A DNA stretch of 64,000 nucleotides from Planctomycetota bacterium (GCA_021827645.1 JAKAVA010000103.1:22382-86381), one strand, 5' to 3'; positions 40,761 through 51,174 are shown, counted from the stretch's first letter. A program made the numbers and translations. The notes: generated from the letters alone by a model not told the origin.

Positions 40761-41714
40761 ATGCCTGATGACAAGGTTAACATGCGAAACACGGGCCAGC
40801 CAGCTCACTTCATCGATATTCTTTCCACGGACGCGGGCCGCCTGAAGCATCTGCTTTCGCTCGCCCAGCGTCTCAAGGCGGCGCATTTGGCGCATCAGCG
40901 GGAATCGACGGCCGCCGGCAAAACCCTCGCGATGATTTTCGAAAAGCCATCGCTGCGAACCCGCGTGAGTTTCGATGTCGCCATGACTCAACTGGGCGGC
41001 AGTGCCATTTATATTTCACCCAATGAAATCGGGTTGGGTTCCCGGGAATCGGTGCCGGATGTCGCCCGTGTTCTTTCGGGCATGTGCGACGCAATCATGG
41101 CCCGCACATTTTCGCATCAGACCATCATCGATCTGGCCCTTCATGCCGCGATTCCCATCATCAACGGCCTCTCGGATCACAGTCATCCCTGTCAGGCCAT
41201 GGCCGACCTGCTTACCATTCAGGAGGCATTCGGCTCATTGGAAGGACGCACTCTGGCGTATATCGGCGACGGGAACAATGTTGCCCGATCGCTGCTTGAG
41301 GCGTGCGCGGTCTTCAAAATGCGATTTGCCATCGCCACGCCGCCCGCCTATCGGTTGCCGGAAGCTGATTTTCGTGCCGTGCAGGCGGCGTTTCCAATTG
41401 AATGTCTTGTGACGGATGACCCCCGAGTGGCCGTGGCGAAAGCCGATGCCATCTACACGGATACCTGGGTGAGCATGGGACAGGAAGCTGAAAAGGCGCA
41501 GCGACTGCCGGTGTTCAGACCGTATCAGATTAATACTGAATTGCTTTCCAGGGCGCCCAAGCATGCCATCGTTCTGCACTGCCTTCCGGCCTATCGTGGA
41601 GTGGAGATTACCGATGAGGTTATCGACGGCCCGCAAAGCCGGGTGTTTGAAGAGGCGCACAATCGCCTGCATTTTCAAAAGGCGCTTCTGGCCAATCTGC
41701 TTACCGGGGCGTGA
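40761..41714 (+). CDS. argF: Ornithine carbamoyltransferase
   Basis: IFEKPSLRTRVSFDVAMTQLGG, DAIMARTFSHQTI, LSDHSHPCQAMADLLTI, VLHCLPAYRGVEITDEVIDGPQSRVFEEAHNRLH. Confidence 0.96.
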   Translation: MPDDKVNMRNTGQPAHFIDILSTDAGRLKHLLSLAQRLKAAHLAHQRESTAAGKTLAMIFEKPSLRTRVSFDVAMTQLGGSAIYISPNEIGLGSRESVPDVARVLSGMCDAIMARTFSHQTIIDLALHAAIPIINGLSDHSHPCQAMADLLTIQEAFGSLEGRTLAYIGDGNNVARSLLEACAVFKMRFAIATPPAYRLPEADFRAVQAAFPIECLVTDDPRVAVAKADAIYTDTWVSMGQEAEKAQRLPVFRPYQINTELLSRAPKHAIVLHCLPAYRGVEITDEVIDGPQSRVFEEAHNRLHFQKALLANLLTGA

Positions 41715-41769
41715 TTGCCACGGATGATCGCCGGAAATCAATCGTATATTGCTGTAGGATGGAAAATAT

Positions 41770-42513
41770 ATGTCAAACTCACATGCGAAAACAGGAAAAA
41801 CGGCACGCCCTGAAAACCGCCGACCGAATCAGTTGCGCCCCGTATCTTTTCATCGTCATTTCACGCACCATGCCGGCGGCTCGGTGATTGCGACGTTTGG
41901 CCGAACGAAAGTTCTGTGCACCGCGATGATTGAAAAAGGGGTGCCCGATTGGCTTAAGGGCAAAGGAGTTGGCTGGCTTACGGCTGAATACGCAATGTTG
42001 CCGTCATCGACCGTCGGGCGCAAGCGTCGTGACGGCGCCAAGCCAGACGGGCGTAGCGTCGAAATTCAGCGGCTGATCGGACGGGTACTTCGTGCGGTGG
42101 TGGCATTGGATCGGGTGGGAGAGAATACGATTTTTGTGGATTGCGATGTGCTCCAAGCGGACGGTGGGACCCGTACCGCCGCCATCACCGGAGCTTACGT
42201 GGCACTACGCGATGCCGCCTCCGCCGCCATGAAAAGCGGGTTACTCGTCCGTGATCCGATCATCGGTCAGGCGGGTGCGGTAAGCGTCGGTATTGTGCGG
42301 GGGGTGCCGATGCTGGACCTTGATTACAGTGAAGATTCCGTTGCCGATGTGGATATGAACGTCGCAATGCTTTCCAACGGGCGGTTTATTGAACTTCAGG
42401 CAACCGGTGAGGAAAACACTTTTTCGCGATCGGAATTGGATGCGATGCTGGCATTGGCGTCCACCGGGATTCGTCGCCTGCATCGATTGCAGAAGGAAGC
42501 TTTGGCCGGGTAG
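41770..42513 (+). CDS. rph: Ribonuclease PH
   Basis: [82 protein letters not shown]. Confidence 0.96.
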   Translation: MSNSHAKTGKTARPENRRPNQLRPVSFHRHFTHHAGGSVIATFGRTKVLCTAMIEKGVPDWLKGKGVGWLTAEYAMLPSSTVGRKRRDGAKPDGRSVEIQRLIGRVLRAVVALDRVGENTIFVDCDVLQADGGTRTAAITGAYVALRDAASAAMKSGLLVRDPIIGQAGAVSVGIVRGVPMLDLDYSEDSVADVDMNVAMLSNGRFIELQATGEENTFSRSELDAMLALASTGIRRLHRLQKEALAG

Positions 42514-42810
42514 CCGGGGCGATGGCCCGCGTTGAACATGCGCCGTCACAAAGGTTGCCGAACCCGTCGGCGTTTCGCATTCGCACTTGATTGGCATGGG
42601 CATGTAATGCCGCAAGAACTCTGATGTAAATATGTTCCTGAAGCCGACCGCCACGTTTTATGATATTGCCGCTGTGTGCTTGCCAACTCGACATGATTGT
42701 CGGCGATCGTCTTGCCGTCTCCTACGCACCGCGGCGTGCTCTATGATTGAACCTGCTCGCGACAAAGCCCCCAACAGACCAACTTCGAAATGGGAGAAAG
42801 CGGTGAAGAT

Positions 42811-43530
42811 TTAACGGTCGGTTACATGCGAAAAAAGCGCTCCGGGTGGATTATTGACATCAAACCCGGATGATTTGCTTTTAGTGGTCGAGGTTTCACC
42901 AAGCGTTTGACCGACGGCTTTACTGACATTCGTGGGTTGTGATCCGGGAATATTCTCAGTGGTGTGATTACCGATAATAACCGTTGCGGACTTAACCGCA
43001 GATGCTTGGGCGCAACCCATGGTGCTCGTCGACATTTGCAGGGGACGGCTTGTCGTCTCTGGATGTTTTACGACCGGCGACGCAGCACTGGAGTGACCGG
43101 CCGCAACAACTTGTGCCGGGAGAGTTTTCACCGCAAAAGTGGAGTGTGACACGACTGACGATGGATGCAGCGATCTGTCAAATCCGAAACTTGAGTGCAA
43201 AAGGGGCGCACCGACAAAAATGGCAGCCGATGCGATAACCGCAACTCCGAGGCCTAGACATAAACCCAACCCCGTGCCTGAGTACGTCCAGCTTCCTTTT
43301 TTCATTCGTCGGCTATCCCTCAAAGAACAGAGCGTTGCCAGAGTTTCGATCGCATCAACCGATGTCGGTGCCCTTTGAATATGATCGTCAACCTTAACTC
43401 CTGATGTTGAACGATCGCTCAGAGCTACACAGCGAACGCGCCGGGTTGATCTCGGTGTTCCGGCCGGTCTGCTTTTCGTCGCAAGTTCCGGGCGCAATAT
43501 TTCCCGCTCGTCCATCACTTTTATCGCCAT
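42811..43530 (-). CDS. Hypothetical membrane-anchored protein
   Basis: Start MAIKVMDEREILRP with upstream aaggaat; internal TM TGLGLCLGLGVAVIASAAIFVGAPL followed by Ser/Thr-rich region. Confidence 0.45.
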   Translation of the reverse strand: MAIKVMDEREILRPELATKSRPAGTPRSTRRVRCVALSDRSTSGVKVDDHIQRAPTSVDAIETLATLCSLRDSRRMKKGSWTYSGTGLGLCLGLGVAVIASAAIFVGAPLLHSSFGFDRSLHPSSVVSHSTFAVKTLPAQVVAAGHSSAASPVVKHPETTSRPLQMSTSTMGCAQASAVKSATVIIGNHTTENIPGSQPTNVSKAVGQTLGETSTTKSKSSGFDVNNPPGALFSHVTDR

Positions 43531-43735
43531 CTCTAAATTCCTTAACTTGGGCCGACTGAAAGCCGGGAGTTGCATTTCTCTGCTTGGATTTATCGTCGCC
43601 CCGTCGCCGGAACCTTGACGAATAAAAATTGCTGGCATGTCCCATATGTCAGTCAACCGTCGATGCCCATCGCAGGGACGACTCACCGCGCCGGCGGTAT
43701 GATCTGCGGAGCGGCAGCGAGATGCGATTTCTGCC

Positions 43736-44191
43736 GTGCGGTTGAGGTGCGTCTTGCTGACGAGTCTGTTCATCTGGTTCACCCATCCGACCGCCAATCG
43801 CGTCATCCTGATGTTGCTTACCGTTCTGCTGGCCGGGTGCTCGGTGCTGATCGTCCCGTGCCTGCTTGCCGCGATCATGATGTTTGATGCACCCGGTTCC
43901 ACCCGGCGTCTGCTGCCGTGGGCAGTCTTGGGCATTACTTTTTTCTGGCCGGTTGTGATGCTTGCCGGTGCCATCATGGCCTATGTGTGCCTCGCGGCCC
44001 ACCATCCTGTCTGGGCCTATGTGTCGATTGGAGTTCCGCTGCTTCCATTTGTGGCGTTGATGGCGATATTAAGCCGATCCAAAATTCGGGCGGGTCGTAC
44101 CGACGGTCGGTTGCCCAAACCACCAACAGGTCCCCTACCCGATGCCAGTGACGGCCAACCGCGCAAGACCGTGGAATCTGAGCCGGACTGA
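43736..44191 (+). CDS. Small membrane protein of unknown function
   Basis: Three to four hydrophobic segments (ILMLLTVLLAGCSVLIVPCLLAAIMMF; AVLGITFFWPVVMLAGAIMAYVCLA; IGVPLLPFVALMAIL). Confidence 0.5.
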   Translation: MRLRCVLLTSLFIWFTHPTANRVILMLLTVLLAGCSVLIVPCLLAAIMMFDAPGSTRRLLPWAVLGITFFWPVVMLAGAIMAYVCLAAHHPVWAYVSIGVPLLPFVALMAILSRSKIRAGRTDGRLPKPPTGPLPDASDGQPRKTVESEPD

Positions 44192-44703
44192 TGACTGTTC
44201 CTGCGCCCACGTTTTTACTGGATGCCCATCATTCACATGCAGCTTTCTCCCCCGACGAACCCGACCTATCATGTCATATGATGAATGGTGCAGGGCGTTA
44301 CAACATCGGACAGTTGGCCAAGGCGGCGGGCGTGCCCGTGACGACGGTGCGGTATTACGAACGCATCGGCCTGCTGCCTCCGGCCGGGCGGACGGGGAGC
44401 AACTACCGCTATTACGACCGACATTCGCTTGAACGCCTGCGATTCATCCGCCTTGCCCACGCGGGCGGCTTTTCGATCAGTGATATTCAAAGCATGCTTC
44501 AGGTGGCCAATGGCTTAAAATCGACTGCTCAGTGCCGCGAGATCGGCAATCTGATTGAGCAGCGGCTTGAGGCAGTTCGGTCGCAGATACAGGAACTCAA
44601 GCGACTGGAAAAAATTCTAACGGGCGATTTACGACTCTGTCGCGACGGCAAGCCGGGGCGCTGTGCAGTGGTGGAACAATTGCAAACCGCAGCGAAGGGT
44701 TGA
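44191..44703 (+). CDS. merR: MerR-type mercury-responsive regulator
   Basis: YNIGQLAKAAGVPVTTVRYYERIGLLPPAGRTGSNYRYYDRHSLERLRFIRLAHAGGFSISDIQSML; three Cys consistent with MerR Hg ligands (QCREIG, LCRDGKPGRC). True start may be 44278/44281. Confidence 0.88.
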   Translation: MTVPAPTFLLDAHHSHAAFSPDEPDLSCHMMNGAGRYNIGQLAKAAGVPVTTVRYYERIGLLPPAGRTGSNYRYYDRHSLERLRFIRLAHAGGFSISDIQSMLQVANGLKSTAQCREIGNLIEQRLEAVRSQIQELKRLEKILTGDLRLCRDGKPGRCAVVEQLQTAAKG

Positions 44704-44840
44704 CGGCGTGATGCCCGGGGAGTTGGCAGAGGCTGGGCAGCATCGGCAGGGCACATTTTTAAGTTGTCCATAACTACCTGTTTTTTTCAACAGTTAAAAA
44801 CACAGATCAGCCCAAAAAAATGAAAATTCACATTTTTCGC

Positions 44841-44872
44841 TTGACCTTACACTATGGTGCAAGGTGTAGGAT
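44841..44872 (+). promoter_or_regulatory. MerR-family operator/promoter
   Basis: TTGACC-20 bp-TAGGAT with dyad ACCTTaCAC-TATG-GTGcAAGGT in the spacer. Confidence 0.85.
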
Positions 44873-44956
44873 TCAAGTGTGAAGTTCGCAGCGGGCTTTC
44901 GGCCCACCGACTGCGGGCGCTGCTTTCATCTGGCCGGCGAAATTAAGGAGCTTTTT

Positions 44957-45193
44957 ATGAAAAGCGCGCTATTGAATGTTGCGGGTGCGATGCTGATCGC
45001 AGGGTTGGGATTTTCGGGATTGGCTATGTCGCCGGTGGCGGCAGGCGCGATCCTTGGGGGTTCCGGACGGGTGACATCGACAATCTCGACGGCCTCGAAA
45101 TGCAAAAATCCGAAATGCAATCCAAAAGACCCCAAGAGCCAGCCGCCGGGATGCAAGGGTCCGCACTGCACCGCGCCAGGCTGCTGCCAATAA
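44957..45193 (+). CDS. Small exported Cys-rich protein, first gene behind the mer promoter
   Basis: aaggag RBS; MKSALLNVAGAMLIAGLGFSGLAMSPVAAGA signal; C-terminus CKNPKCNPKDPKSQPPGCKGPHCTAPGCCQ. Confidence 0.8.
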   Translation: MKSALLNVAGAMLIAGLGFSGLAMSPVAAGAILGGSGRVTSTISTASKCKNPKCNPKDPKSQPPGCKGPHCTAPGCCQ

Positions 45194-45313
45194 AAAGAGT
45201 CGGTCCGCCGGGACCGTGCAGGCGCTTCGTCCATGACGCCTGCGCGGTTCCTGTGGGCTGGAGTTGATTTTCCATACTCGTACACCGCGGACTCCGCGGA
45301 GAAATGTTTTTTT

Positions 45314-46753
45314 ATGACGTCATGCTGTGAGATCACGAAATCCCAAGACGCCGCCGGAAAGCTCATCATCATCGGTGGTGGTTCGGCGGCATTTGCCGCC
45401 GCTACGCGGGCGGTGGAATTGGGGGCCGAGAGGGTCACCATCATCAATTCGGGCCTGCCGACCGGTGGCACGTGCGTCAACGTCGGGTGCGTTCCATCCA
45501 AAACGCTGATTCGGGCGGCGGAATCGTTGCACCGCGCCAAAAGCAATCCGTTTGCGGGAATAAAGACGGGTGGATCGTTGGCGGATTTTTCCACCGTTAT
45601 TCAGGAAAAGCGGCAACTGGTGGCGGAAATGCGGCAAGCCAAATATGTTAATGTGATCCGCGACCTGCCACAGGTTGAACTGATTCACGGACGCGCTCAA
45701 CTCCTTGGTGCAGGCAGCGTGCAGGCTGGAAATCGCCATCTTTCGGCGGAGCATCTGATCATCGCCACCGGCGCCACCCCGGCGATTCCGCCGGTACCGG
45801 GCCTTGTGGACGCGGGGTATCTGACCAATGAATCAGCCTTTGAGCTTGAAACCCTTCCGGAATCATTAATTGTTCTGGGCGGGCGATACATCGCCCTGGA
45901 ATGTGCTCAGATGTTTGCACGATTCGGCAGTCGGGTGACGGTGCTCCAGCGCTCAGATCATATCCTACCGACCGAAACCGAGGATATCACGGATGCCCTT
46001 GCGGGTTATCTCAAGGCCGAGGGAATGGAGATTCATACGGGTGTGAAGATTGAACGCGTTGACCGCAGCGATGCGGGCGTGACGGTGAAGGCGGTCATTC
46101 ATGGGGAAAGACGCACCATCACCGCAGCACAGATATTGGTAGCGACTGGCCGCAGGCCCAATACGGGCGATTTTGGTTTGGCAGCCGCGGGCGTACAGCT
46201 TGATGAATACGGGTTTATCAAGGTAAGCCCGACGCTGGAAACCTCGCAGGCTGGCATCTGGGCGGCGGGGGATGTGATCGGCGGGAACATGTTCGTGTAT
46301 ACGGCGGCATACGAGGGGGCGCTGGCGGCGGAAAATGCCCTCACCGGCGCTAGGCGCAAAACCGATTACACCGCCCTGCCGTGGGTGATTTTCACTGATC
46401 CACAATTCTGCGGCGTGGGCATGGATGAGCGGCAGGCGACGGCAGCGGGGTACGATGCCGAAGTGGCCAGCTTATCTCTTGACCATGTGCCGCGAGCGGC
46501 TGCGGCCCGTGATACCCGCGGTCTGATCAAACTGATCCGTGATAAGCAGACAGATCTGCTGCTGGGTGCCCGGATTCTGGCTCCGGAAGGTGCGGAATTA
46601 TTGATGGAATTGGCCCTGGCGATCAAATTTGGTATTACCGTGCGGCAGATTCGCGAAAGCTTCCATCCCTATCTGACACTGGGCGAAGGAATCAAGCTGG
46701 CGGCAATTACGTTTGAGAAGGATGTGGCGCAACTGAGCTGCTGCGCCAACTGA
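45314..46753 (+). CDS. merA: Mercuric reductase (no N-terminal HMA domain)
   Basis: GGTCVNVGCVPSKTLIRAAE redox motif; pyridine nucleotide-disulfide oxidoreductase fold; C-terminal vicinal cysteines AQLSCCAN. Confidence 0.93.
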   Translation: MTSCCEITKSQDAAGKLIIIGGGSAAFAAATRAVELGAERVTIINSGLPTGGTCVNVGCVPSKTLIRAAESLHRAKSNPFAGIKTGGSLADFSTVIQEKRQLVAEMRQAKYVNVIRDLPQVELIHGRAQLLGAGSVQAGNRHLSAEHLIIATGATPAIPPVPGLVDAGYLTNESAFELETLPESLIVLGGRYIALECAQMFARFGSRVTVLQRSDHILPTETEDITDALAGYLKAEGMEIHTGVKIERVDRSDAGVTVKAVIHGERRTITAAQILVATGRRPNTGDFGLAAAGVQLDEYGFIKVSPTLETSQAGIWAAGDVIGGNMFVYTAAYEGALAAENALTGARRKTDYTALPWVIFTDPQFCGVGMDERQATAAGYDAEVASLSLDHVPRAAAARDTRGLIKLIRDKQTDLLLGARILAPEGAELLMELALAIKFGITVRQIRESFHPYLTLGEGIKLAAITFEKDVAQLSCCAN

Positions 46754-46781
46754 GTGAATTTTTTATTAAGAATCGAGGTGC

Positions 46782-47561
46782 ATGATGAACATGCAGAATC
46801 CATCTGATCGCACCGGCGGCGAGAGCTGCTGCACGCCGCAGGGCCCATCGGCGGGACCCAATCCGAATCCGAGCACGCCGAAAACCTGGTCGGCGGGTGT
46901 GGTGGCCATTGTGGCCTCCATCCTGGCTTCCGCCTGCTGCTGGTTGCCGCTCGCCCTGCTGGGGCTTGGCCTTTCGGCGGCGGGGCTTGCGAAATTGATT
47001 ATTGGCGCACGGTGGGTTTTTGTGGCGGTTGCGGGGATCGCGCTGGGGCTGGGCTTTTATTTCAGCTACCGACGCAGAGCGGCGTGCGCACCGGGTGAGG
47101 CCTGTGCCCCCAGCGCATTGGCACGTTTCAACCGCGTGATGTTGTGGGTATCGGCTGTGCTGGTGGTTGCGTTTGCCACATTTCCCTATTACAGCGCTCC
47201 GCTGCAGAAAGCTTTTGGCGGTAGTTCCAGCTCCGGCGATCATGCAAAACTGGTGACGGCTTCAGGCGCCGGCCCTTCCAACCGCCCCACCGGGACCAAT
47301 GGATCACACACCGCGACGACAAATTTGAACGTGCTGCACATTTATGCATTTCATATTTCAGGCATGGACTGTCAGGAGTGTGCCAATGGCCTGCAGGGTT
47401 CCATCGCAGCGCTGCGCGGCGTGAAATCAGCGAAGGTGTCGTTTGCCAAAAGGACGGCGGTGGTCAAAGCGGACGGCGAATTTAATCCCCAAAACCTGAT
47501 CCACCGGATCACCGGCGTCGGCTATAAAACCACGCTGATATCCCCGGCGGCGAAACGGTAA
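46782..47561 (+). CDS. MerT-MerP fusion mercury transporter
   Basis: MerT-like SILASACCWLPLALLGLGLSAAG plus CAPGEACAP loop; C-terminal HMA domain ISGMDCQECANGLQGSIAALRGVKSAKVSFAKRTAVVKADG. Confidence 0.88.
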   Translation: MMNMQNPSDRTGGESCCTPQGPSAGPNPNPSTPKTWSAGVVAIVASILASACCWLPLALLGLGLSAAGLAKLIIGARWVFVAVAGIALGLGFYFSYRRRAACAPGEACAPSALARFNRVMLWVSAVLVVAFATFPYYSAPLQKAFGGSSSSGDHAKLVTASGAGPSNRPTGTNGSHTATTNLNVLHIYAFHISGMDCQECANGLQGSIAALRGVKSAKVSFAKRTAVVKADGEFNPQNLIHRITGVGYKTTLISPAAKR

Positions 47562-48141
47562 CCCCTCAGGCGGGATTACCGGGCCGTGACCAATTCACCG
47601 TCGGTCGGGGGGATGGCTGCGGATTGGGCAGAAGCCTGAGCCGACAACATCGGCGACGGCGGCAGATTGCAAGAAAACCTCGAAAAATTGAATAACGTCG
47701 CTGTCGCCGCTGTAGAGAGTGTCATAAACGCGGCCAGATCCTCCGATGGCAAATCTCGGCAGGCATCGCGTGAGGTCGAAGGGCGAAATGTTACAAACAC
47801 CCTTCCCCTGCCACCGTGGCCGTCCCAGCCCGCCACACGGCTGATGCAAGAACTGCGGGCCGGGCAACATTGCCAATGTAGTATTTTCCGATGGGCATAC
47901 CACCACGATACTCATCAACACCTTCACTCCCGGCGTCGGAGCCGGCTATTTGAGGCAGAATCGAATACAGCCCGCGATCATGCAAGGTTTCACGCATATT
48001 AAAACTTGGACATCGGCCTGAGCATCACTTTACATCTTTTCTGCAACCCTGATATGATCGGGATTGTTGTTCATTCCACCGTGCGGATTACCTTTGAACC
48101 AAGGGGGTGTCGCGTAGTCGGTGCAGAAAGGAGATATCAAC

Positions 48142-49725
48142 ATGACAAAAGTGACCAGCACAAAGACGGCCGGTGAACAACCATCGACTGCGGGTAACCC
48201 GGCGCCACGGTCAACGCGGCGGGATTTTCTGCGCCGGTCGATGGCAACCGCCGCGACGGTGCCTTTGGCGTCCGCCGTTCCCGTCTCTTATGAACAGGCC
48301 AGAGGTCAGGCGAAGGAGAAATCGCCCGAGCGTCCGAACATCCTTATTATTCATTCCGATCAGTACCGCTGGGATTTTGTTGGCGCGGCGGGTCTGAATC
48401 CCATGGCCTGCACTCCGAACATCGATGCGATGTACCGCCGTGGCACGGTGTTTCAGAACTTCATCACCAATCAGCCTTTATGTTCACCCTCCCGTGCGTG
48501 CCTGTGGACCGGTCAATATGCCACCACCAACGGCGTATGGAAACTTCTGTGGAGTCAGCATCCGCGAGTGGGGATTAAGCCCGACGCTGTTACGCTCGCG
48601 ACGCAGTTGCGTGCAGCGGGATACAGCACCAATTACATTGGTAAATGGCACCTTGCACCATGGTTGGAGAACGAAACGTGGAAACAGGCCATCGGCTATG
48701 TCAAGCCGGAATACCGTGGGGGGTTTCTCGATCTGTGGCAGGCGGCCAACGTCTATGAGTTGACCACGCATCCCTACCACGGCACGATCTGGGATGGGGA
48801 TGGTCATCCCATGGAGTTCAAGGATATTTATCGCGTCGATTACCTGACCGATCTTGCGGAGAAGTTTCTTCGGAAAAAGCACGACAAACCGTTCTGTCTT
48901 GTGGTCTCACAACTTGAGCCGCACCAGAACAACTTTGTCAACGGATTCAGTCCTCCCAAGGGGTATGGGGAGAAATTTCGCAACCCGTACATCCCGCCTG
49001 ATCTACGGGCATTCCCGGGTGATTGGCCCTATCAGGCGGCCAATTATTATGGTGACATCAGCGCAATTGACCAATCGGTAGGCCGACTGCTCAAGACGCT
49101 CAAGGAACAGAATCTCGAGGAAAATACCATTGTCATTTTCATGAGCGATCATGGGTGCCATTTCCGGACGCGCAATTCAGAATATAAGCGCAGCCCGCAT
49201 GAAAGTTCCGTCCACGTACCCCTGGTGATCCAAGGGCCCGGATTTAATAACAGCCGGGTTATTCCCGAACTCGTGAGCATGATCGACGTGACACCATCGC
49301 TTCTGGATTGCGTCGGACTGCCTGTCCCTGCGTGCATGCAGGGAAAAAGCTTCATGCCGCTGCTGCATGACGCCGAAGCGCGGCATTCCTGGCGCAATGA
49401 GGTATTCATACAGGTCAGCGAGTCGGAGATCGCCAGGGCACTGCGAACGCCGGAATTTACCTACGTCGCCCTGGCACCCGAAGGTCGTCCGTACATGCAT
49501 CCGGGGAGTATGCACTACGAGGATTACCAGCTTTACGACAACCGCGCTGATCCGGCGCAGATTATCAATTTAGCAGGGCGACACGATCCCCCTTCTCTGG
49601 TGCACTATGTCGGAGATCGATCCATGATACAGCTCACGACTCATCTCCGAGAGCGATTAATGGCCCGCATGGTGGAAGCCGGAGAAAAGCTACCCGAAAT
49701 CAAGCCCAAGCGCTACTATCCTTGA
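48142..49725 (+). CDS. Sulfatase, Tat-exported
   Basis: STRRDFLRRSMATAATVPLASA twin-Arg signal; PNILIIHSDQYRWDF; active-site CSPSRACLWTGQ; KWHLAP. Confidence 0.93.
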   Translation: MTKVTSTKTAGEQPSTAGNPAPRSTRRDFLRRSMATAATVPLASAVPVSYEQARGQAKEKSPERPNILIIHSDQYRWDFVGAAGLNPMACTPNIDAMYRRGTVFQNFITNQPLCSPSRACLWTGQYATTNGVWKLLWSQHPRVGIKPDAVTLATQLRAAGYSTNYIGKWHLAPWLENETWKQAIGYVKPEYRGGFLDLWQAANVYELTTHPYHGTIWDGDGHPMEFKDIYRVDYLTDLAEKFLRKKHDKPFCLVVSQLEPHQNNFVNGFSPPKGYGEKFRNPYIPPDLRAFPGDWPYQAANYYGDISAIDQSVGRLLKTLKEQNLEENTIVIFMSDHGCHFRTRNSEYKRSPHESSVHVPLVIQGPGFNNSRVIPELVSMIDVTPSLLDCVGLPVPACMQGKSFMPLLHDAEARHSWRNEVFIQVSESEIARALRTPEFTYVALAPEGRPYMHPGSMHYEDYQLYDNRADPAQIINLAGRHDPPSLVHYVGDRSMIQLTTHLRERLMARMVEAGEKLPEIKPKRYYP

Positions 49726-50200
49726 ATTCGGAAAGGGCGATACCGATCTTCTTCAAGCTTGTCGCAGTGAATGGATGCCGGGACTCCAGGTAAATCGCGT
49801 CTCCTCCAGCCTTGTGACACTGGTGAGCCTTCTCCTGGCCGGGTCGTTACGGGCGGCGCTACCAAATCTCCATGCCACGTACCAATCTGATCATGCGTGG
49901 ACCCGCGGCGACTATTTGACGGTGAGTACCGGCCGAATCGAACTTGATTGGCAATGAACGGGGCAGGAGTTCTTGACGAGAGCCGTTATCGATTTGTGCA
50001 GCTATTTTCGCTGGAGTGATGCGAAGCCCGATGCATGCGCCTACTGGTCTTTTCCACAGCGGCAAAGCCACCGAATCGAGAACGAAATAGCAGGCGTGCT
50101 TCCAGCGGCGGTTTCGCCGCGTCACAAGCGCTGCCATGGGTGTGGCCGGCACCTCCGCAGAAGAAATCGGGAGACCCCGAATCAATGACCCGGTGCATAT

Positions 50201-50600
50201 TTATGGTTTTGGTTCTGCCGACCATGGGAACGCCAGCGCCGGCCATCCGCGTTTGTTAAACAGGTTGGGAACAGCGATATCGCTCCATGGGAACCGCACC
50301 ATTTCAGGATCTCTTACCGCCGGAGATGAGACGATTACGGTCCGGCCGTGAACCTGAGCTTGCGCGGGCTGGAACCGGCCGCTGCTGCCGGCGATCTCAA
50401 AATCATCGGGGGTATCGCTCCCTTTCATCAACAGGCCGCCGAAAGTGGACATGAAATGCACGGTGATTCGCCCCGCAGTGATCTGCGCCGATTTCAACAT
50501 GGCTCCCGACCAGGTGTAACCCGGCAGGTGATAGGTGCGGGCCAATGCCAAATCCGCCATTCGACGTGCCGCCGCCGGGGCTTCTAAAAAAGTTTCGCCC
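50201..50600 (-). pseudogene. C-terminal remnant of sialate O-acetylesterase-like protein
   Basis: AAARRMADLALARTYHLPGYTWSGAMLKSAQITAGRITVHFMSTFGGLLMKGSDTPDDFEIAGSSGRFQPAQAQVHGRTVIVSSPAVRDPEMVRFPWSDIAVPNLFNKRGWPALAF resembles the C-terminal part of SIAE-like esterases; N-terminal domain absent. Confidence 0.75.
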
Positions 50601-50602
50601 AC

Positions 50603-51100
50603 CACCCGGATGAACCGCCCGAACACGTTCTGGACCGACGCCGAGGAGGGTTTGGCTCGAAGTTCCATCTGGTTAATGACGGCACGGGAGTGCCGCTCAC
50701 TTTCCGAGTAACGGGTGGACAGGTTCATGAATCAACGCGGCTGGAGTCCATGGTGGGCCGCTACATCGCCTCAGGTCAACATCGTCGGCGGCGCAAGCCC
50801 CGGAAGTTGGTTGGTGACAAAGGTTACAGTGTGCCGCGAATTTGTGATTGACTCAGGGCGCAGGGGATAGAACCGGTGATACCGCATCGGGACAACGAAC
50901 ATGCACGCCGTGATCCATCCGTGAGATTTGATCGCGGGGCGTATCGCCAACGTCATGTGATTGAGCAGTGCGTCGGCTGGCTCAAGAACTACGCCGGATT
51001 GGCACGCGATTTGAAAAACTGCCGGCGCACGGCCACGGAATGCTGCAGTTCTCCATGATCCGACTTTATCTCAAATTACTGTTTTCTCAGAAAGAGCCCA
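50603..51100 (+). pseudogene. IS5-family transposase remnant (frameshifted)
   Basis: Manual + strand translation: DEPPEHVLDRRRGGFGSKFHLVNDGTGVPLTFRVTGGQVHESTRLESMVGRYIASGQHRRRRKPRKLVGDKGYSVPRICD*, then +frame LRAQGIEPVIPHRDNEHARRDPSVRFDRGAYRQRHVIEQCVGWLKNYAGLARD, then RIGTRFEKLPAHGHGMLQFSMIRLYLKLLF: IS5-type DDE transposase broken by at least two frameshifts. Confidence 0.88.
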
Positions 51101-51174
51101 GGCTCTGGGGCTTAAATTGGTCTGAAAACCGCGTCTACGCTAAAGCCCGGCGTTGACAATGCACCAGTTTCGAT

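Noticed and set aside
47576-48005. Short ORFs between merTP and the sulfatase
   Set aside because: Low-complexity, mutually overlapping on both strands, no recognisable motif or RBS-supported start.
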